The notes under the pieces are model-generated. The model made no database searches, had not been told where the DNA came from, and worked only from the letters and a program-made list of their open reading frames with translations. The translations under genes were made by a program, and so were the position numbers. This document shows positions 13,267 through 25,070 of a stretch of DNA of 64,000 bases, in pieces. The DNA is from Sipunculus nudus (lineage: Eukaryota; Annelida; Sipuncula; Golfingiida; Sipunculidae). Location: NCBI GenBank assembly GCA_026874595.1, contig CM049312.1, forward strand, positions 23,863,956 through 23,927,955. The letters are read 5' to 3'. The first letter of the stretch is position 1, and each line of letters begins with the position of its first letter.

Positions 13267-14660
13267 CAATTTATACTTTTGAAATTATGTAATCTTAAAA
13301 TTATAAATGATATATATATTTATATTAAATATTTAATTTGAATGGCAGCTTGTTCTGGTAACAAAAAGTAGTTACTAACTTAATTTATAAAAACAATTAA
13401 AAAAATATTTACATCATTTTATTATGATATCAGTTAGTGTATTAAGACACTGAGTATATAAGATAATACTCTTATATAAAGACACTTGGTTCTGATTAGT
13501 TTCATCAATTATGTATGTCAAAATCAATGATTAATAACAATTTAATATTAGGAAATGGAAAAAAATATTTCTGATATTATCTATATAATGAGCACAGCTT
13601 AACTGTATGTGTCAATACTGGTGCTATACATATATACCAGATATTCCTGGTATTATACCAGACTTTAAAAATTTATACATGATCTGATTGTCAATAGGAT
13701 AACATCCAAACAACAGAGTCATTACGCTCTTTACACAGCGCTTTACCTATAGGCCTACTACCTATATCGTAAGTGCTGTTTGTTTTGACCTCGCAGCCTG
13801 AATCGCTACACCAGAGGGGAGCACTGTATATTGGTCCTATCAGATGAGACCCTGTGCTGGAAGACACAACAGTTTACCAGCCAAGAAAGGAATACATGCA
13901 GCCGATGTTGTTCATTTCGTTTTGAGTGACAGCTCATAGCCCCGGCAACCGTTTGAACAGGCCACAGACTCGGAGAGAATGGCCCCACACGTGGTTTCTG
14001 GATGGAGCCTGATGCCTCTCGAGTGTTTGTTGACTGGCATTTGGTTGGCTGCTAGTCACATCAGCAGTTCCTTACAGCAGACAGACCCACCATCTGGTGT
14101 TTAAGTACATCATAAACGGTACAAGCAGGCAGCGAGAAAATCAGTAGCTTCTTAGAAGCGCAAGATTCCCGCTGCCATGAGTGTACAGAGTCATATGTGG
14201 GTCCAAGGTTCAACATTAATTTATGCTGACAGTGCAGACCTTGTGATACAAAAACATTAACATGATGAGGAGGATGATGATATTCCAGTGTGAACAATGT
14301 CAAATCAAGGACACATTTATGTACATTTGCTGACGGATGTGACTCAAATGTTACTTTGGAGTTTGCTGCAAATATAAATCTATAGTTAAATCATGACCTG
14401 GCCACTGCCTGCCCTAAGTACATTTGTTAGTTGTATTGGGTTAATGTAAAATAATTAGACTTGCTGTTCAGCAGCTGATTTCCACAGAAATCACATCAAG
14501 AAGATACAGAGCACCTGATGAACACCAGATTAGTTAGACAGCTGAGAGTAGCATCCGCATCCATTGTATGACACACTGCTGAAATAATGCATTAACTGTA
14601 TGACACTTGTGAACTTCTGGCTGTCACGGTCTTAAAGTGTCTTTGTTAGTTGATTATTTC
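13264..14660. other. non-coding stretch
   Basis: The left half is very AT-rich. A less AT-rich part (13,680-14,330) contains short open frames on the minus strand but none is recognisable. Confidence 0.5.
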
Positions 14661-14689
14661 TACTTTTATAATACTGAAATATACAGGAG

Positions 14690-15170
14690 ACCATACTGAA
14701 ACAATACAGTTTGCATACTGCAAATATGCTGCATGCCTACTTTTTCCATACTCCATATTATACTACATTCATGCTGCATTAGCATACTATTATCATGCTG
14801 CAGGCCCAGATCCTGCTGTGTATGCTGCAAGCATACTGCTCAGCTATTTCAAATATTTGCGGCACTTCTTTCATACTGTTTTCATACTGCTTTACTGCTG
14901 CTTTGATTCTACTGCAAGGATAAGTTGCTCATCTTATTTAAATATTTAAAAACACTGCTTTCATACTGTTTTTATACAACTCTCCTGATGCTCTTATGCT
15001 CACTATCTATGCTCTTCACAGCAGCTATACTGCTTTCCTATTTCTCTGACAGCACTATCTATGGTACTATTCCTACTGCATCTTTATACTGCTTTCCTAT
15101 AGTTTTCATACTGCAAAATATTTACTTCTTTCAATAGTTTCATACAGTTTTTATACTGTGTTACTGTTTA
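14690..15170. repeat. cryptic simple repeat rich in CATACTGC
   Basis: The words CATACTG, TACTGC, ATGCTGC and CTGCTTT recur dozens of times in a loosely periodic way. The order is too degenerate for a fixed period. Open frames here (Tyr/Leu/Ser rich) are a by-product of the repetition and not genes. Confidence 0.7.
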
Positions 15171-15285
15171 ATGGTACTAAAGGATTGATTGCGCCAAGTT
15201 TGTGATTTTTTCCACTTGTGCATAGGAGTTCTAGAAAGAAATAAAGGCAAATACAATAATATTTTAAGGGGAAAATATACCTTAC

Positions 15286-15456
15286 CGTAATGTATATCGA
15301 ACATACTTGGTATGAGAATAGGTCCCTTTTAGAATTAGTACTTAACATTGATGAGGCACCTAGGGTGAAGCCCACATCCACCTTGACTGTGTTATTTAAG
15401 AAACACGGAGCCCTTGAAGTGACATCAAGTGAACAATTCTCAGTTGGTAGGAACAC
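15286..15456 (-). CDS. candidate symmetric phase-0 exon, unrecognised
   Basis: The minus strand carries a possible acceptor (ACAATCACTGCAG), a 171-nt open segment of 57 codons and a GTAAGG donor, with phase 0 at both ends. The translation starts VFLPTENCSLDVTSRAPCFL and contains three Cys and an NNT glycosylation sequon, which would suit an extracellular protein. It is not the next SHPK exon: exon 1 ends in phase 2 and the residues do not match. The plus strand is also open across this stretch, so coding status is uncertain. Confidence 0.2.
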
Positions 15457-15753
15457 CTGCAGTGATTGTCTGGGTGACCTTCCTTGGCAATCCAAACATC
15501 ACTTGATCCAATGGAATATCCAAGGAAATCTTGAAGGGTTTTTACTGCTGAAGGAGATAGATCTGTATCACAGAGTCAGTTTCATTACCTGGGTCTGCTA
15601 TAAGTGAATTATCTGTCAGTCATTTATCAGGCTAGGAAGCATTAACACTTAACAGACTGTGTAAATACCTGAAACTTGACCATGTAGTACTTTGACTTTT
15701 CCTCTCTAAATAATTATACCCCATAGATCTATGCTGTACTTAAAAAAAAAAAA

Positions 15754-16190
15754 CTAGAAAAAACTACAATAGGTAGAAGTTTGTAGGCTTCTTGAAGAGC
15801 ACATACAGCTTAGAAAAATCAAGATAACCTGGCTTATCAGACATATCTGAACCTTCAGAATTCTCACTATTTCTTGGATCAGATGTTCCCTGTACAGGTA
15901 TATCCCTAAGTAGTACCTGAATACATCCGTTTTCCACTTAAAACCAAGTTCATCGCATTTCATCTGAAGTTTGGTGTCAAACTCAATCTTTTTAGTCTCT
16001 AAGGCAAAGTCCACGCAGCTTATACTGTTTCTTCTAACTGCTCTCTCATACATATTAGTCTTCACAGTACCATCTTTCGTTCTCTTCTTGAGCGACAAAG
16101 CAGGCTCAGATCCATGGTCGGTTATAAAACAAATAGAAGTAACATATAGATATACAAACCAAGAGTGTGTCCACTGTATGATCCACAAAT
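15754..16190 (-). CDS. unrecognised open frame, possible exon or element relic
   Basis: A long minus-strand open frame has a convincing-looking central part: a basic segment (LKKRTKDGTVKTNMYERAVR), then CVDFALETKKIEFDTKLQMK, then CDELGFKWKTDVF. A possible donor (TTCAG|GTACTAC) follows the last of these at about 15,916. The ends of the frame are low quality. I recognise no domain. It could be an exon or a transposon-derived relic. Confidence 0.25.
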
Positions 16191-16522
16191 AAATGAAATG
16201 ACCACTCTCATGTGGACAGTCCACTGAACTGATATACCTGCTGATCTAGTAAAATAAAATGTACTCTCCTTACAGGAATAAATGATCAGCAGACGGCTGA
16301 ATCATGACTGCTGGACAGCAGCAGGGTGGTCAGATTATATAATAATGAAGTATTACTAATCACCCCAGCCTTTTAGGACCCATCAATGAATTTCTTCCTG
16401 GTAGAAAGCTAGTTTGAGTGTTTGTCCTTTAAGCAATGTTTCATCCAATGTTTCTTGGATAAAGCTATCATCTACATTTATATTTAGCCGCATTTTCCAC
16501 CCATACTCTGATATATAATATA

Positions 16523-17154
16523 CAGTAAAATCTGTGTATTAAGACCACCTGTGAGACTGGCCATAAGTGGTGTTATTCACAGTTGGTCTTTATCAGCCAT
16601 GTCAGTTATAACAAATGTTTGTGACCAATGTTTTTTTATTTAAATAAACTTTAGCTCTCCACCGGCTTCTGTGGCTCAGGGGTAGAGCGCAAGGCTCAAA
16701 GCATGGAGATTGTGAGTTCGAATCTCAGCCGAGCCGGTGAGATTTTTCACAGTCGACCCCTACCCAGGGTGGGTGCTCTGCAGGCCCAGTGGGGAGACTG
16801 TACCCAACAGTCGAGTTTCACTCACAAACGAGTGCACTTTTCGGGGATTTCTTGCTGTTATGACCCAGCGATGGGGATAAGACACACCCAGGACCCGCAG
16901 GAGTGAATCACTGAGCCTGGTTGACGCAAGAGCATTGTGTGCAAGCCCCTGTCACAGAGTCTGAAACCGGAATGGAAATTCTGCGGTTGTATATAGAATT
17001 AGTTAAGCAAGCATTAAAAAAATGGAGGCGGTTACCTCCACAAAAAAAATCTTTAAAAAAAAACAAAAAAACTTTAGCTTTCCATTCATTCAATGGTGGT
17101 CTTAATAGACAGGTGGTCTGATCAGAGATGTGGTCTTTCAGATAGGTACCACTG
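16523..17154. mobile_element. pogo/Tigger-like MITE with nested SINE
   Basis: The left end begins CAGTAAAATCTGTGTATTAA followed by GACCACCTGTGAG after a TA. The right end, read in reverse, begins CAGTGGTACCTATCTG and contains GACCACCTGTCTATTAAGACC-type sequence. The CAGT termini and repeated GACCACC words are shared with elements at 40,485 and 55,297. Without the SINE inserted at 16,662 the element is about 210 bp, so it is non-autonomous. Confidence 0.6.
16662..17068 (+). mobile_element. tRNA-derived SINE, nearly complete
   Basis: The head is a tRNA-like sequence with an A box (TGGCTCAGGGGTAGAGCG) and a B box (GAGTTCGAATCTC), the internal RNA polymerase III promoter. It is followed by a roughly 250-bp core (TTTTTCACAGTCGACCCCTA, CCCAGGGTGGGTGCT, GTGCACTTTTCGGGG, TGACCCAGCGATGGG), then ATGGAGGCGGTTACCTCCAC, which can fold as a small hairpin, and an A-rich tail. 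A 16-bp target-site duplication (AAACTTTAGCTCTCCA at 16,646-16,661; AAACTTTAGCTTTCCA at 17,069-17,084, one mismatch) fixes both ends. It copies itself through LINE machinery supplied in trans. It is the best-preserved of three copies in the window. Confidence 0.92.
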
Positions 17155-18727
17155 TTTGTAGAAGTATGTACTACAATATACACTGAATTATAACCCAAGA
17201 GATGAAATGCTTCATCAATTATAAAAGCCTCTGAGTTATGATTTCTTTGCTATTTCATATTCTTGAAATGTAAGAGACTATAAAGATGTATAAATTAGCT
17301 TTTTTTCCAAAGATCTTAATTGTACAGTGTGCCCACACACAGGAAATGTATCTCATAAATCAAGACAGTTGATGTTCTATTATATGCTGCTAGCTTATTC
17401 AATGGGAGGATTTATTACAAATTAAATCGGGATGATAAACATCAATAACTATCTGCTGTATTTCTGACTAATGATAAAACAGTGTGGACAAATGAAGTTA
17501 CAAACATCTTGGCTGCTTTATGCTTAATTGCTAAAAATTAAGAACAGGATAATAAAGGGGTAGAACTTAATAGCTGCTATTAACTTGACTGATTATTTAA
17601 TTTAGTGCAAGTTTAAAAAGGGGTAACATCTTGGCCAGCTTAAACATGTTTTAGCCCATACTCCCCCCACAGCCATGACTGAAACAGGCTAAAACTAGGT
17701 CTTTATCTTTTTTTGACAGTTTTAGCTCGATAAAACTTGCTATAGATCAAAATTAGTTTAGTGCTTTATAAAAGACACTGATTGTTAAATATACAAAACA
17801 TTGACAAAGTGAAATGTAATTTTTCAAAAGTGATAGAGCCTCAACATTTTCTGATTATGATTTAAAGCAGAAAAATTAAGGAGTAAAAGACCCAGTCTCA
17901 TTTTAGTGAACAGGCCGCACATTTTTTGTTGACTTGTTACCACAACAAAACTAGTCAAAATGTATACTGTAGTTAACATGCATTGAGTTATATTTTGCCT
18001 GTTTCAATATTTTGTCAATTAACATGAAATTCATATATGTACATTTTTGCCCAGTATCTGATACCCATAAAGATTGAGAGCTCAGTGGGGCACAGCTGGT
18101 CTGTGCTGAGCGAGTATTGAGCTTCCACTGGGTGTGGAAGATTTGTCTCTACTGCATGGAGACAGGCTGACCTGACAGTGATTGCTCTATTGAACATGGC
18201 CCAGATACAGCACACTGACAGCACAGTCAGATCTATGGAACATGTTACTGTTTTATATGATATTCACCATGTGTCACTCTCTGTCCCTGGTACACGCAAG
18301 TATTTTCAGTTACTCATGTTACACATAAAACACACAGTTCGTCCATTTTTAATTCTAACAGTCCTATCACTGAGTGTTACAGAATTTTAAATGTCCCTTA
18401 ATCCTATTGTGCCAACTTCACATAGAAATGCTAATGAGTTAAATATTAAAAGTACAGCTAAGTAATGAAGCAGAATTATCAATGTGACATTAAACCAGCA
18501 TTTTTTTGTCAAATTTCACACAACACCTCTAAAAGCTCCCTTAACAATATCTATAGTATAAACAGTCCTACAGTTCATATTGCTGTGTTACCTAGCAACA
18601 CTTTGGAAACTCCAGTCCATGGTAACCAAACACTCTCTTATTAGGCTATATCTGATATCTTGGGGTTTCTTTTTGCATCTTTTCATGATATGTTAATTAA
18701 CAGAGATGTGTTATGACAATTATAATA
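17155..18727. other. non-coding stretch
   Basis: No gene or element recognised; AT-rich with short, unrelated open frames. Confidence 0.5.
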
Positions 18728-19422
<695 letters not shown>

Positions 19423-19628
19423 TATATATGAAATTGTACCTGACGACCACCCCATGCACATTGATGACCACCCCTACTAACGTGACCACTTTGACTGGTC
19501 ATGCAGGTTGTCATGTTTGCGAGATTTGACACTATATATACCTCACATGAACAGTTGTTAGCTGGAGTACACATACAAAACCACTTTATGAAATACCACA
19601 CACACATACAGACCACAATAGTACTCAC

Positions 19629-20242
19629 ATTTCTGTGTTCCACTCTGCGGTGACTGTATCAAAATATCCCCAGCTTGCAGCATTGTGTACTGACATGACA
19701 GGTCTGTTCAAATCACACAGCACAGCTACAGCAAAATCCTGTATCGTCCCCGCGCAATCATACTCCTTCAACAAGTCAGGTTTATTCCTAAACAACCAAA
19801 ACGTAGTGCAACACCCTAAACCACTGGCGATTTTGAGATGAGAGCCTGGAGTCGGGAGTGTTGAGATGAAGTCTGTGTCACATCGCCCGTCTTGCCATGT
19901 ATACAATGAACTCACCCCAACAACCTCATGTCGACCTACAGAGTTTCTTTTCCATGCCTCATCGCTCTTCCAAAACATAATCCCGTGCATTTGACCTGAT
20001 ATACCGATTTTCTTAACTTTTAACAGTTTTTCCTTAGGGAGTCCTGTTACACAGAGACGTACTGCTGATAATATTCTGGCGGGGTCCTGTTCGCTGCCCT
20101 CCTCGGTGTGGATGTTCGCCTGCGTCTCCCTGGACAGCGTTTTTGTGATTTGCTGGGTTGCTGCGTCAACTAATGCTACCTTTACTGTAGTGGTTCCAAT
20201 GTCAATGCCTAGAATATAACTTCTCGACCCGTCCGCTGCCAT
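19629..20242 (-). CDS. SHPK: sedoheptulokinase, first coding exon
   Basis: Sedoheptulokinase (FGGY carbohydrate kinase family) phosphorylates sedoheptulose with ATP to sedoheptulose 7-phosphate, feeding the pentose phosphate pathway in the cytosol. The exon encodes about 204 residues of a protein that is usually about 480 long. Visible motifs, in order from the chosen Met, are the N-terminal phosphate-binding GIDIGTTTVKVAL (residues about 11-23), KKIGISGQMHGIMFW (about 90-104), TWQDGRCDTDF (about 128-138) and HNAASWGYFDT near the end; all are typical of this subfamily. I start at the ATG at 20,242-20,240 (context AACAATGG, strong Kozak). The frame is open a further 13 codons upstream but without an ATG. 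The exon ends at AGAAAT|GTGAGT in phase 2. The remaining exons should lie at lower coordinates; I did not find them in the preceding 19 kb. Confidence 0.9.
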
Positions 20243-20244
20243 TG

Positions 20245-20283
20245 TTAGTGGTTGTGTACTCCGACCTGAACTGGCAGCCACAT
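20245..20283 (-). promoter_or_regulatory. upstream ORF before SHPK start
   Basis: A 12-codon open frame (MWLPVQVGVHNH) starts at the ATG at 20,283 and stops at TAA two bases before the SHPK ATG, in a different frame. If the transcript starts upstream of it, this uORF could lower translation or allow reinitiation. The transcription start is unknown. Confidence 0.4.
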
Positions 20284-20309
20284 GCCTGCGTGTTGTGGTC
20301 CTGTAGTCT

Positions 20310-20400
20310 AAAAGGAGGCGGGGTCAAGTGTCAAGCTTGTCTGCCACGTGCTTTTGTTTACTTCCGCCAAACGTGCTGCCATCCGTTGATACATCCTGGA
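20310..20400 (-). promoter_or_regulatory. likely SHPK promoter region
   Basis: Immediately upstream of SHPK the sequence is less AT-rich and contains a GC-box-like GACCCCGCCTCC (reverse of 20,314-20,325), a CACGTG E-box at 20,345-20,350, and no TATA box. Such TATA-less GC-box promoters suit a housekeeping metabolic gene. This is position-based inference. Confidence 0.35.
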
Positions 20401-20635
20401 ATGAAAAGTACTTCTTGATGTTGCTGCCCTCTGTCAGGAATCAAGTTAACTAAAGTTATGTTTGTTTCTGCCAGATTGCAGTTTAACAATATATGGTCAT
20501 TCCAAAGCATACCATCATCCCGATTCAAATGGACGCTGTATTAGACCTTAAAAAGAATTCGATTTTATCATACTAGCAGATCCTCGGTCACTTTTCTATT
20601 ATACAAACGTCTGAGTCAGTTCTATATTTCGATAT

Positions 20636-20842
20636 CAGGGGCGGATCCAGGATTTAGGAAAAGGGGGGGTCCAACCCAGGAGGACAAATGGAAACCCTAA
20701 AAAAAAGGTCCTCAGGTCTGAAAAAGGGGGGGTCCAGGCGGCAAAATTTTGTCTAAAGCCCTTAAAAAAAGTTGTTTCTGATGAAAAAAGGGGGGGGGGG
20801 GGTCCGGACCCCCTGGACCCCCCCCCCCTGGATCCGCTTCTG
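20636..20842. mobile_element. short TIR element (CAGGGGCGGATCCAG type)
   Basis: A 207-bp element begins CAGGGGCGGATCCAGGATTT and ends CTGGATCCGCTTCTG, imperfect inverted ends. It is flanked by GATAT on both sides (20,631-20,635 and 20,843-20,847). The interior has G-runs on the left and C-runs on the right that could fold back. Ends of this kind are common in animal MITEs, possibly hAT-related; the duplicated flank is shorter than the 8 bp expected for hAT. Confidence 0.7.
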
Positions 20843-20889
20843 GATATTGTTTCAACGTGAGAATAAATGAACCTGTTTATCAACATTTT

Positions 20890-21262
20890 TAAGGGGCCCA
20901 ATCACGTATAGATCTGAACTATATGAACTAAAGGTAAGCCCATGGAGCTTTCATGAAAATAGGCCAGAAAAAGTGGATATCACCGCACACAGGCAGCTCG
21001 TTTTGTTTATATCAACATGTTTATAATATGTGGGGGCAAGCCAAAATAAAACAAATTCAACAAGGACATCTGGCAAGTCAGATAAGCCAGAGCTTTACAA
21101 ATAGCGTTTAACAACAAGTGACTTTTCTACCTCTGCATATATGCAACCTTCCATCTTAGGTAACATGTTTTTCCTCTTTGTCAACATTGCTGTGTTTACA
21201 AACACATTGTTGATAAACAAGTTCATAATCCTTCACGGAGGTGTTATAAGAACTTTTCATGA
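20890..21262 (+). repeat. dispersed repeat family R1, copy 3
   Basis: Third copy of R1, same orientation as 1,814. It has AAGGGGCCCAATCACG at the start, AAATAGGCCAG, CACACAGGCAGC, TTTTGTTTATATC, TGTGGGGGCAAGCC, TTTGTCAACATTGCTGTGTT, TGATAAACAAGTTCATA and the terminal GAGGTGTTATAAGAACTTTT. Confidence 0.6.
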
Positions 21263-23634
21263 ACATTCAATCTTGTGCCTCTGTCAATTGTAGACGCTGA
21301 TATAGATTACTAGTATACACTTTGTTTCGATTATTAGAATGTCCATGCCTTTTCTTGAACTGACATATGGACCAGCTTACTTGAAACTCAAAAGTTACAA
21401 CAAAAGTTAACAACCAAAAGCACCAGAAAAAAAATAATACCCCTTTTGACAAGTGACCAAACTAACCTAGGATTTGTATGATATTTAGGTTTAATAAAAA
21501 GTCACACATTCATTTATTCCGATCTCATTTTTATCGATTTCTTGCCCCTTTTTATCCCTGTTCAAAGCATTTGACATTATCGATCACATATACTGTCGGT
21601 GGACGCAAATTAGTCTATTTAAAATTGGTCATTGTGGTTTATCGTGCCTTTGAAAATCAGTTAATTTAAATTTGGACAAAGTAGGTCGGAATAAATTCTC
21701 CAGATTAATCAGAAGAATTGTCTTCAAAAGCGCAGAGACACAGCAAATAGATCTGAAGCAAAATAGTTATGACTTTATTGAAAAAGAAGTTTGAATATCT
21801 TAATTTATATACCAATCATCTATTGTGACGCGTTCAGTTTTTCAATATAGAAGGCGAATATTAATATGGCTCTATGGTGCCGTTATATCTGAAGCTAACG
21901 ACACGCATATGCCAGCCTTCTTCCGGTAAGTGGTGACATGTATTATGGCCGTTCTTCCTACGACGAAGGAGGGGGTGGGGGGGTCGCAGGAAGAGGCCTT
22001 CTTAGTTACGCTTCATTGGACTAGTGTAACAATGATACCCGGTCGCACCAGTGGACTTGCTTCGTGCGACGGGGGTCTAGGATCGTGGCTGATTATGCCC
22101 GGTTATTTGGACAGAGGGATTAACCCGACAGTGGTCATTTATAAGCCTTGCAGACGACCGTTATTAATGAGATCAACGTGATTAGATAGTGATCGGGATT
22201 ATTTATTTCTGGTATTAACTGCGCATATATAATCACAAGAAAATGCTTTATAGCTTCTCATAGCATGTAGGCGATGGCCTAATTTTGACAATTCATTTTT
22301 TAACTTGATGGGGATGATTTTGTTTTAGTATAATAGTCTGCGCATATATGATCATCAGAAAAAAAACTCTTTTAGTACATAAATACGTCCATGGAAGGAG
22401 GAAAAATGGCTTCATTTTTAGAGTTCATTTTTTTTGCCAGTTTTAGGATATGGTGTATTGAGTATGAACAATTAAGAATTTTATCTGATTTCTCTGAAAG
22501 AACACACACACATTTATTGTTCATCTGGTCAGCACAGACATTGATAGCAAGGACACAAAATATCGTTCACATGATACACATACATCATCTTTTATGACAA
22601 GATAACAGATTAAGATCAAAACGGAAAAATATGATTCAACAACTTTATTCACATTGCATTTCTATGTTACACCGGAAATTAATCTCTTACACAGACACAC
22701 GGTGGCGCTCCGCAACCCCCAGTGCCTGTGGCAGAGGCTACACCGGAAATCAGACTCCCGTCGCACGAAGCACTCCGATGTATTATACCTCCGACAGGTA
22801 GCAGCGTATGATATTTTCCCATTCGTTCCACTGTTAACAACTCTATGGAAAAAATCTGATTAGATTTCGGTGACATATTGTGGAGGATTTAGAAGGCACA
22901 AAAGGAACAATAAAAAAGTTTAGAGGTACTCCGGATCACCGCAATTATTTTTATATTCATATTATAAATACTGTTTTGACAGGGTGATTTTTTCGTCCCA
23001 GCGAAGGCCACAGACATCCATATCCGACCGGGTGGGTGTGTGTGTGGGGGGGGGGGAGGAGGCTTTTACACTCTGTAAACAGAGAGGTAATTTGTTAAGG
23101 ATTCTGACGGAGGTATGCAGGCTACGACTACACATCTACTTACAGTGATATTTTAAACTCAAATACAATGTTTATATATAAAGATATATTCCATCAGTTA
23201 CTTATTTCGTGAATTTGCGTTTAAATATACGATTATCTTTATTATTATTGTTTTAATAATATTTTTTTATATTATTATTTTATTATTATTATTTTTATTA
23301 TTATTATTATTGCTACTTCTACTTCCATTGCTACTATAAGCTTATTTATCCGTCCTAGCTCGCCTGGTTCACCTTAATTAATTGCGTGATAAAAGTCGAG
23401 TGGCACCAAGGCTTCAAAAGACAACGATTTGCGTATAGATGATATTGTTTCTAATGCTCGCTGGTTCGTATACGATACTATCAAATAAAATTTGTTTTAT
23501 GTATAATTGCTCATAACTGTCATATCAGCATTTTTCAAACACAGGAAAAATATGATATAACAGTAGGGGAGGTTGTTTCTCTAATGTTATGAAAAGCTTA
23601 AGATATTTTCATCCTGAAAATTGTGAATGTTAAT

Positions 23635-23637
<3 letters not shown>

Positions 23638-23685
<48 letters not shown>
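23638..23685. repeat. (TA)n microsatellite
   Basis: About 24 TA dinucleotides. An ATT/TTA-rich low-complexity patch precedes it at 23,240-23,320. Confidence 0.95.
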
Positions 23686-23688
<3 letters not shown>

Positions 23689-23828
23689 CATCATATACGC
23701 CGTAGCTGATATATGCGTTTGTAAATGTGGGTATGGATGATTATGATTTGATGATTAATACGACGTGTATTAAACCTCTAAGGCTCGCTGTCCAATGTTT
23801 TGCTGTTTTTTCAGTGAGTTTGCTTGTG

Positions 23829-24465
23829 TGTGTTGCTGAATGAAAAACACAACCGCTGGTTACAGTTAATGATAACAAAAAGGCTTTATTCAGCACTGAG
23901 GTTTACATACTTGTTCTCTAGGTTTTCCGGGCTTTCTTTCGGGCTTCTCGAATTAGCTTCTTGTACTATCCTTGTACACTAACACTGCCACTATAGAACT
24001 CTAGGTCCCCTCTGGACTCTTTGCTTAAGTGCACTTAGACCTGTTAAGGGGAATTGCCCTTGCGTATTCCCTCCCTTGTATTTAAAATTACACAGTCTTT
24101 TCCGTCTGCTTACCTCGCCCGCCCGTTGCTAACTCTCCCCCTCTCAAATTCTTCCGCGGCTGACCACGCAGCCTCTCTCCTAATCTCTCACCCTCATTGG
24201 CTGATCTTTCAAAACCACTCTCTTAAACTAATCCTGATTGGTTAAATAATTTAAAACCGAATTTTCCCCTCCAGTCCGTGGCTGTAATTTAATCTATAGG
24301 CTATTCGTGACAGTCCAGTCCAACCGACTGACAATGACAAATTACCGGAGATAGGGCTGGCTGGTATACTAAGCCACCCTCCGGGCATCGCTATACCTTT
24401 CGCCGACCTACTATAACGTCATACCCCTCCCTCGGGGCAGAGCGACCCGTTACTGACGTGACACA
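23829..24465 (-). mobile_element. solo LTR, minus orientation
   Basis: A 637-bp GC-richer block begins TGTGTTGCTG and ends GACGTGACACA, giving the TG...CA termini of LTRs. It is flanked by TGTG on each side (23,825-23,828 and 24,466-24,469), although this lies in low-complexity sequence. On the minus strand it begins with a CGTCA/GGGTCGC-rich U3-like part, and an AATAAA polyadenylation signal (reverse of the TTTATT within GGCTTTATTCAGC at 23,881-23,893) lies near its 3' end. There is no internal region, so it is the product of LTR-LTR recombination. Confidence 0.65.
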
Positions 24466-24510
24466 TGTGATATGCCTTATTCACTCCACATGCATCCCAC
24501 ACATGATTAC

Positions 24511-24513
<3 letters not shown>

Positions 24514-24553
<40 letters not shown>
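24514..24553. repeat. (TA)n microsatellite before a candidate exon
   Basis: About 20 TA repeats within an intron-like context. The matching tract in the second cassette is at 29,676-29,715. Confidence 0.93.
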
Positions 24554-24556
<3 letters not shown>

Positions 24557-24575
24557 ATTTTTTCTGTGTGTGTAG

Positions 24576-24776
24576 TTCTCACTGCAAATAGTGATGACAT
24601 ACAGACAGACACCAAGGATAGTGAAACCAGTTCAGGAATGAGACACTCTTTTAGAGATATCCCGCTCACAAGGCCAAAGTTGAAAAATCCGATAAAAATT
24701 TATAAAAAATCAGAAATTCTAGGTGGCGCTACGAAACTTCTGCAGCAGGTACAGACCATCAGTCCTAATGATCATA
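24576..24776 (+). CDS. candidate phase 1-1 exon upstream of CTLD copy 1
   Basis: The acceptor is TTTTCTGTGTGTGTAG and the donor GTAAGTTTT. The 201 nt are open in the frame that enters and leaves in phase 1, the same phase used by the CTLD exons. The first part reads LTANSDDIQTDTKDSETSSG, hydrophilic and Ser/Thr/Asp rich as in a stalk or linker. The second half (RDIPLTRPKLKNPIKIYKKS onward) is derived from the dispersed repeat at 24,650-25,070, so the donor lies in transposon sequence. Either a repeat was exonised or the downstream part is not coding. The equivalent position in cassette 2 (29,747) is open for about 38 codons and then stops. Confidence 0.25.
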
Positions 24777-25070
24777 GTAAGTTTTGTGAAAATCCACCGA
24801 ATGATTCCTGAGAAATTCTCTGCTAAGTGTTTTTCTATAATCAGCTCTTAAACGTAGAAAAATAGGCAAAGGTCACCCATCTTTGAGCTTGACCGAGATT
24901 TTGTCGATTTACATCTTCGCCGATGGAATAAAATTCCTATTGTGAATCCTTTAAGAGCTAGATATCCCGCTCACAAGGTAAAAGTTAACGGACGCCGGAC
25001 GGACGGACGGACAGTTTGGGTGACGACAATAGCCCATCAGCCTAAGGGCTGAGGGCCAAAAAAGCACGCT
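24650..25070 (+). repeat. dispersed repeat with GGAC tail
   Basis: An element of about 420 bp has the word GATATCCCGCTCACAAGG near both ends (24,656 and 24,960). It continues CGGACGCCGGACGGACGG, a (GGAC)n run, and a final CAGCCTAAGGGCTGAGGGCC hairpin-like end. Short tandem tails of this kind are seen in some non-LTR-derived repeats. No reading frame of its own. Confidence 0.6.

Noticed and set aside
15286-15607. Second SHPK exon at 15.3-15.6 kb
   Set aside because: The LGASSMLST string looked tempting against the SHPK ALGD motif, but the phase (0 versus the required 2) and surrounding residues do not match.
16665-16737. Possible true tRNA gene
   Set aside because: The tRNA-like head is followed by a SINE core, tail and target duplication, and the same unit occurs at two other places; it is a SINE head.
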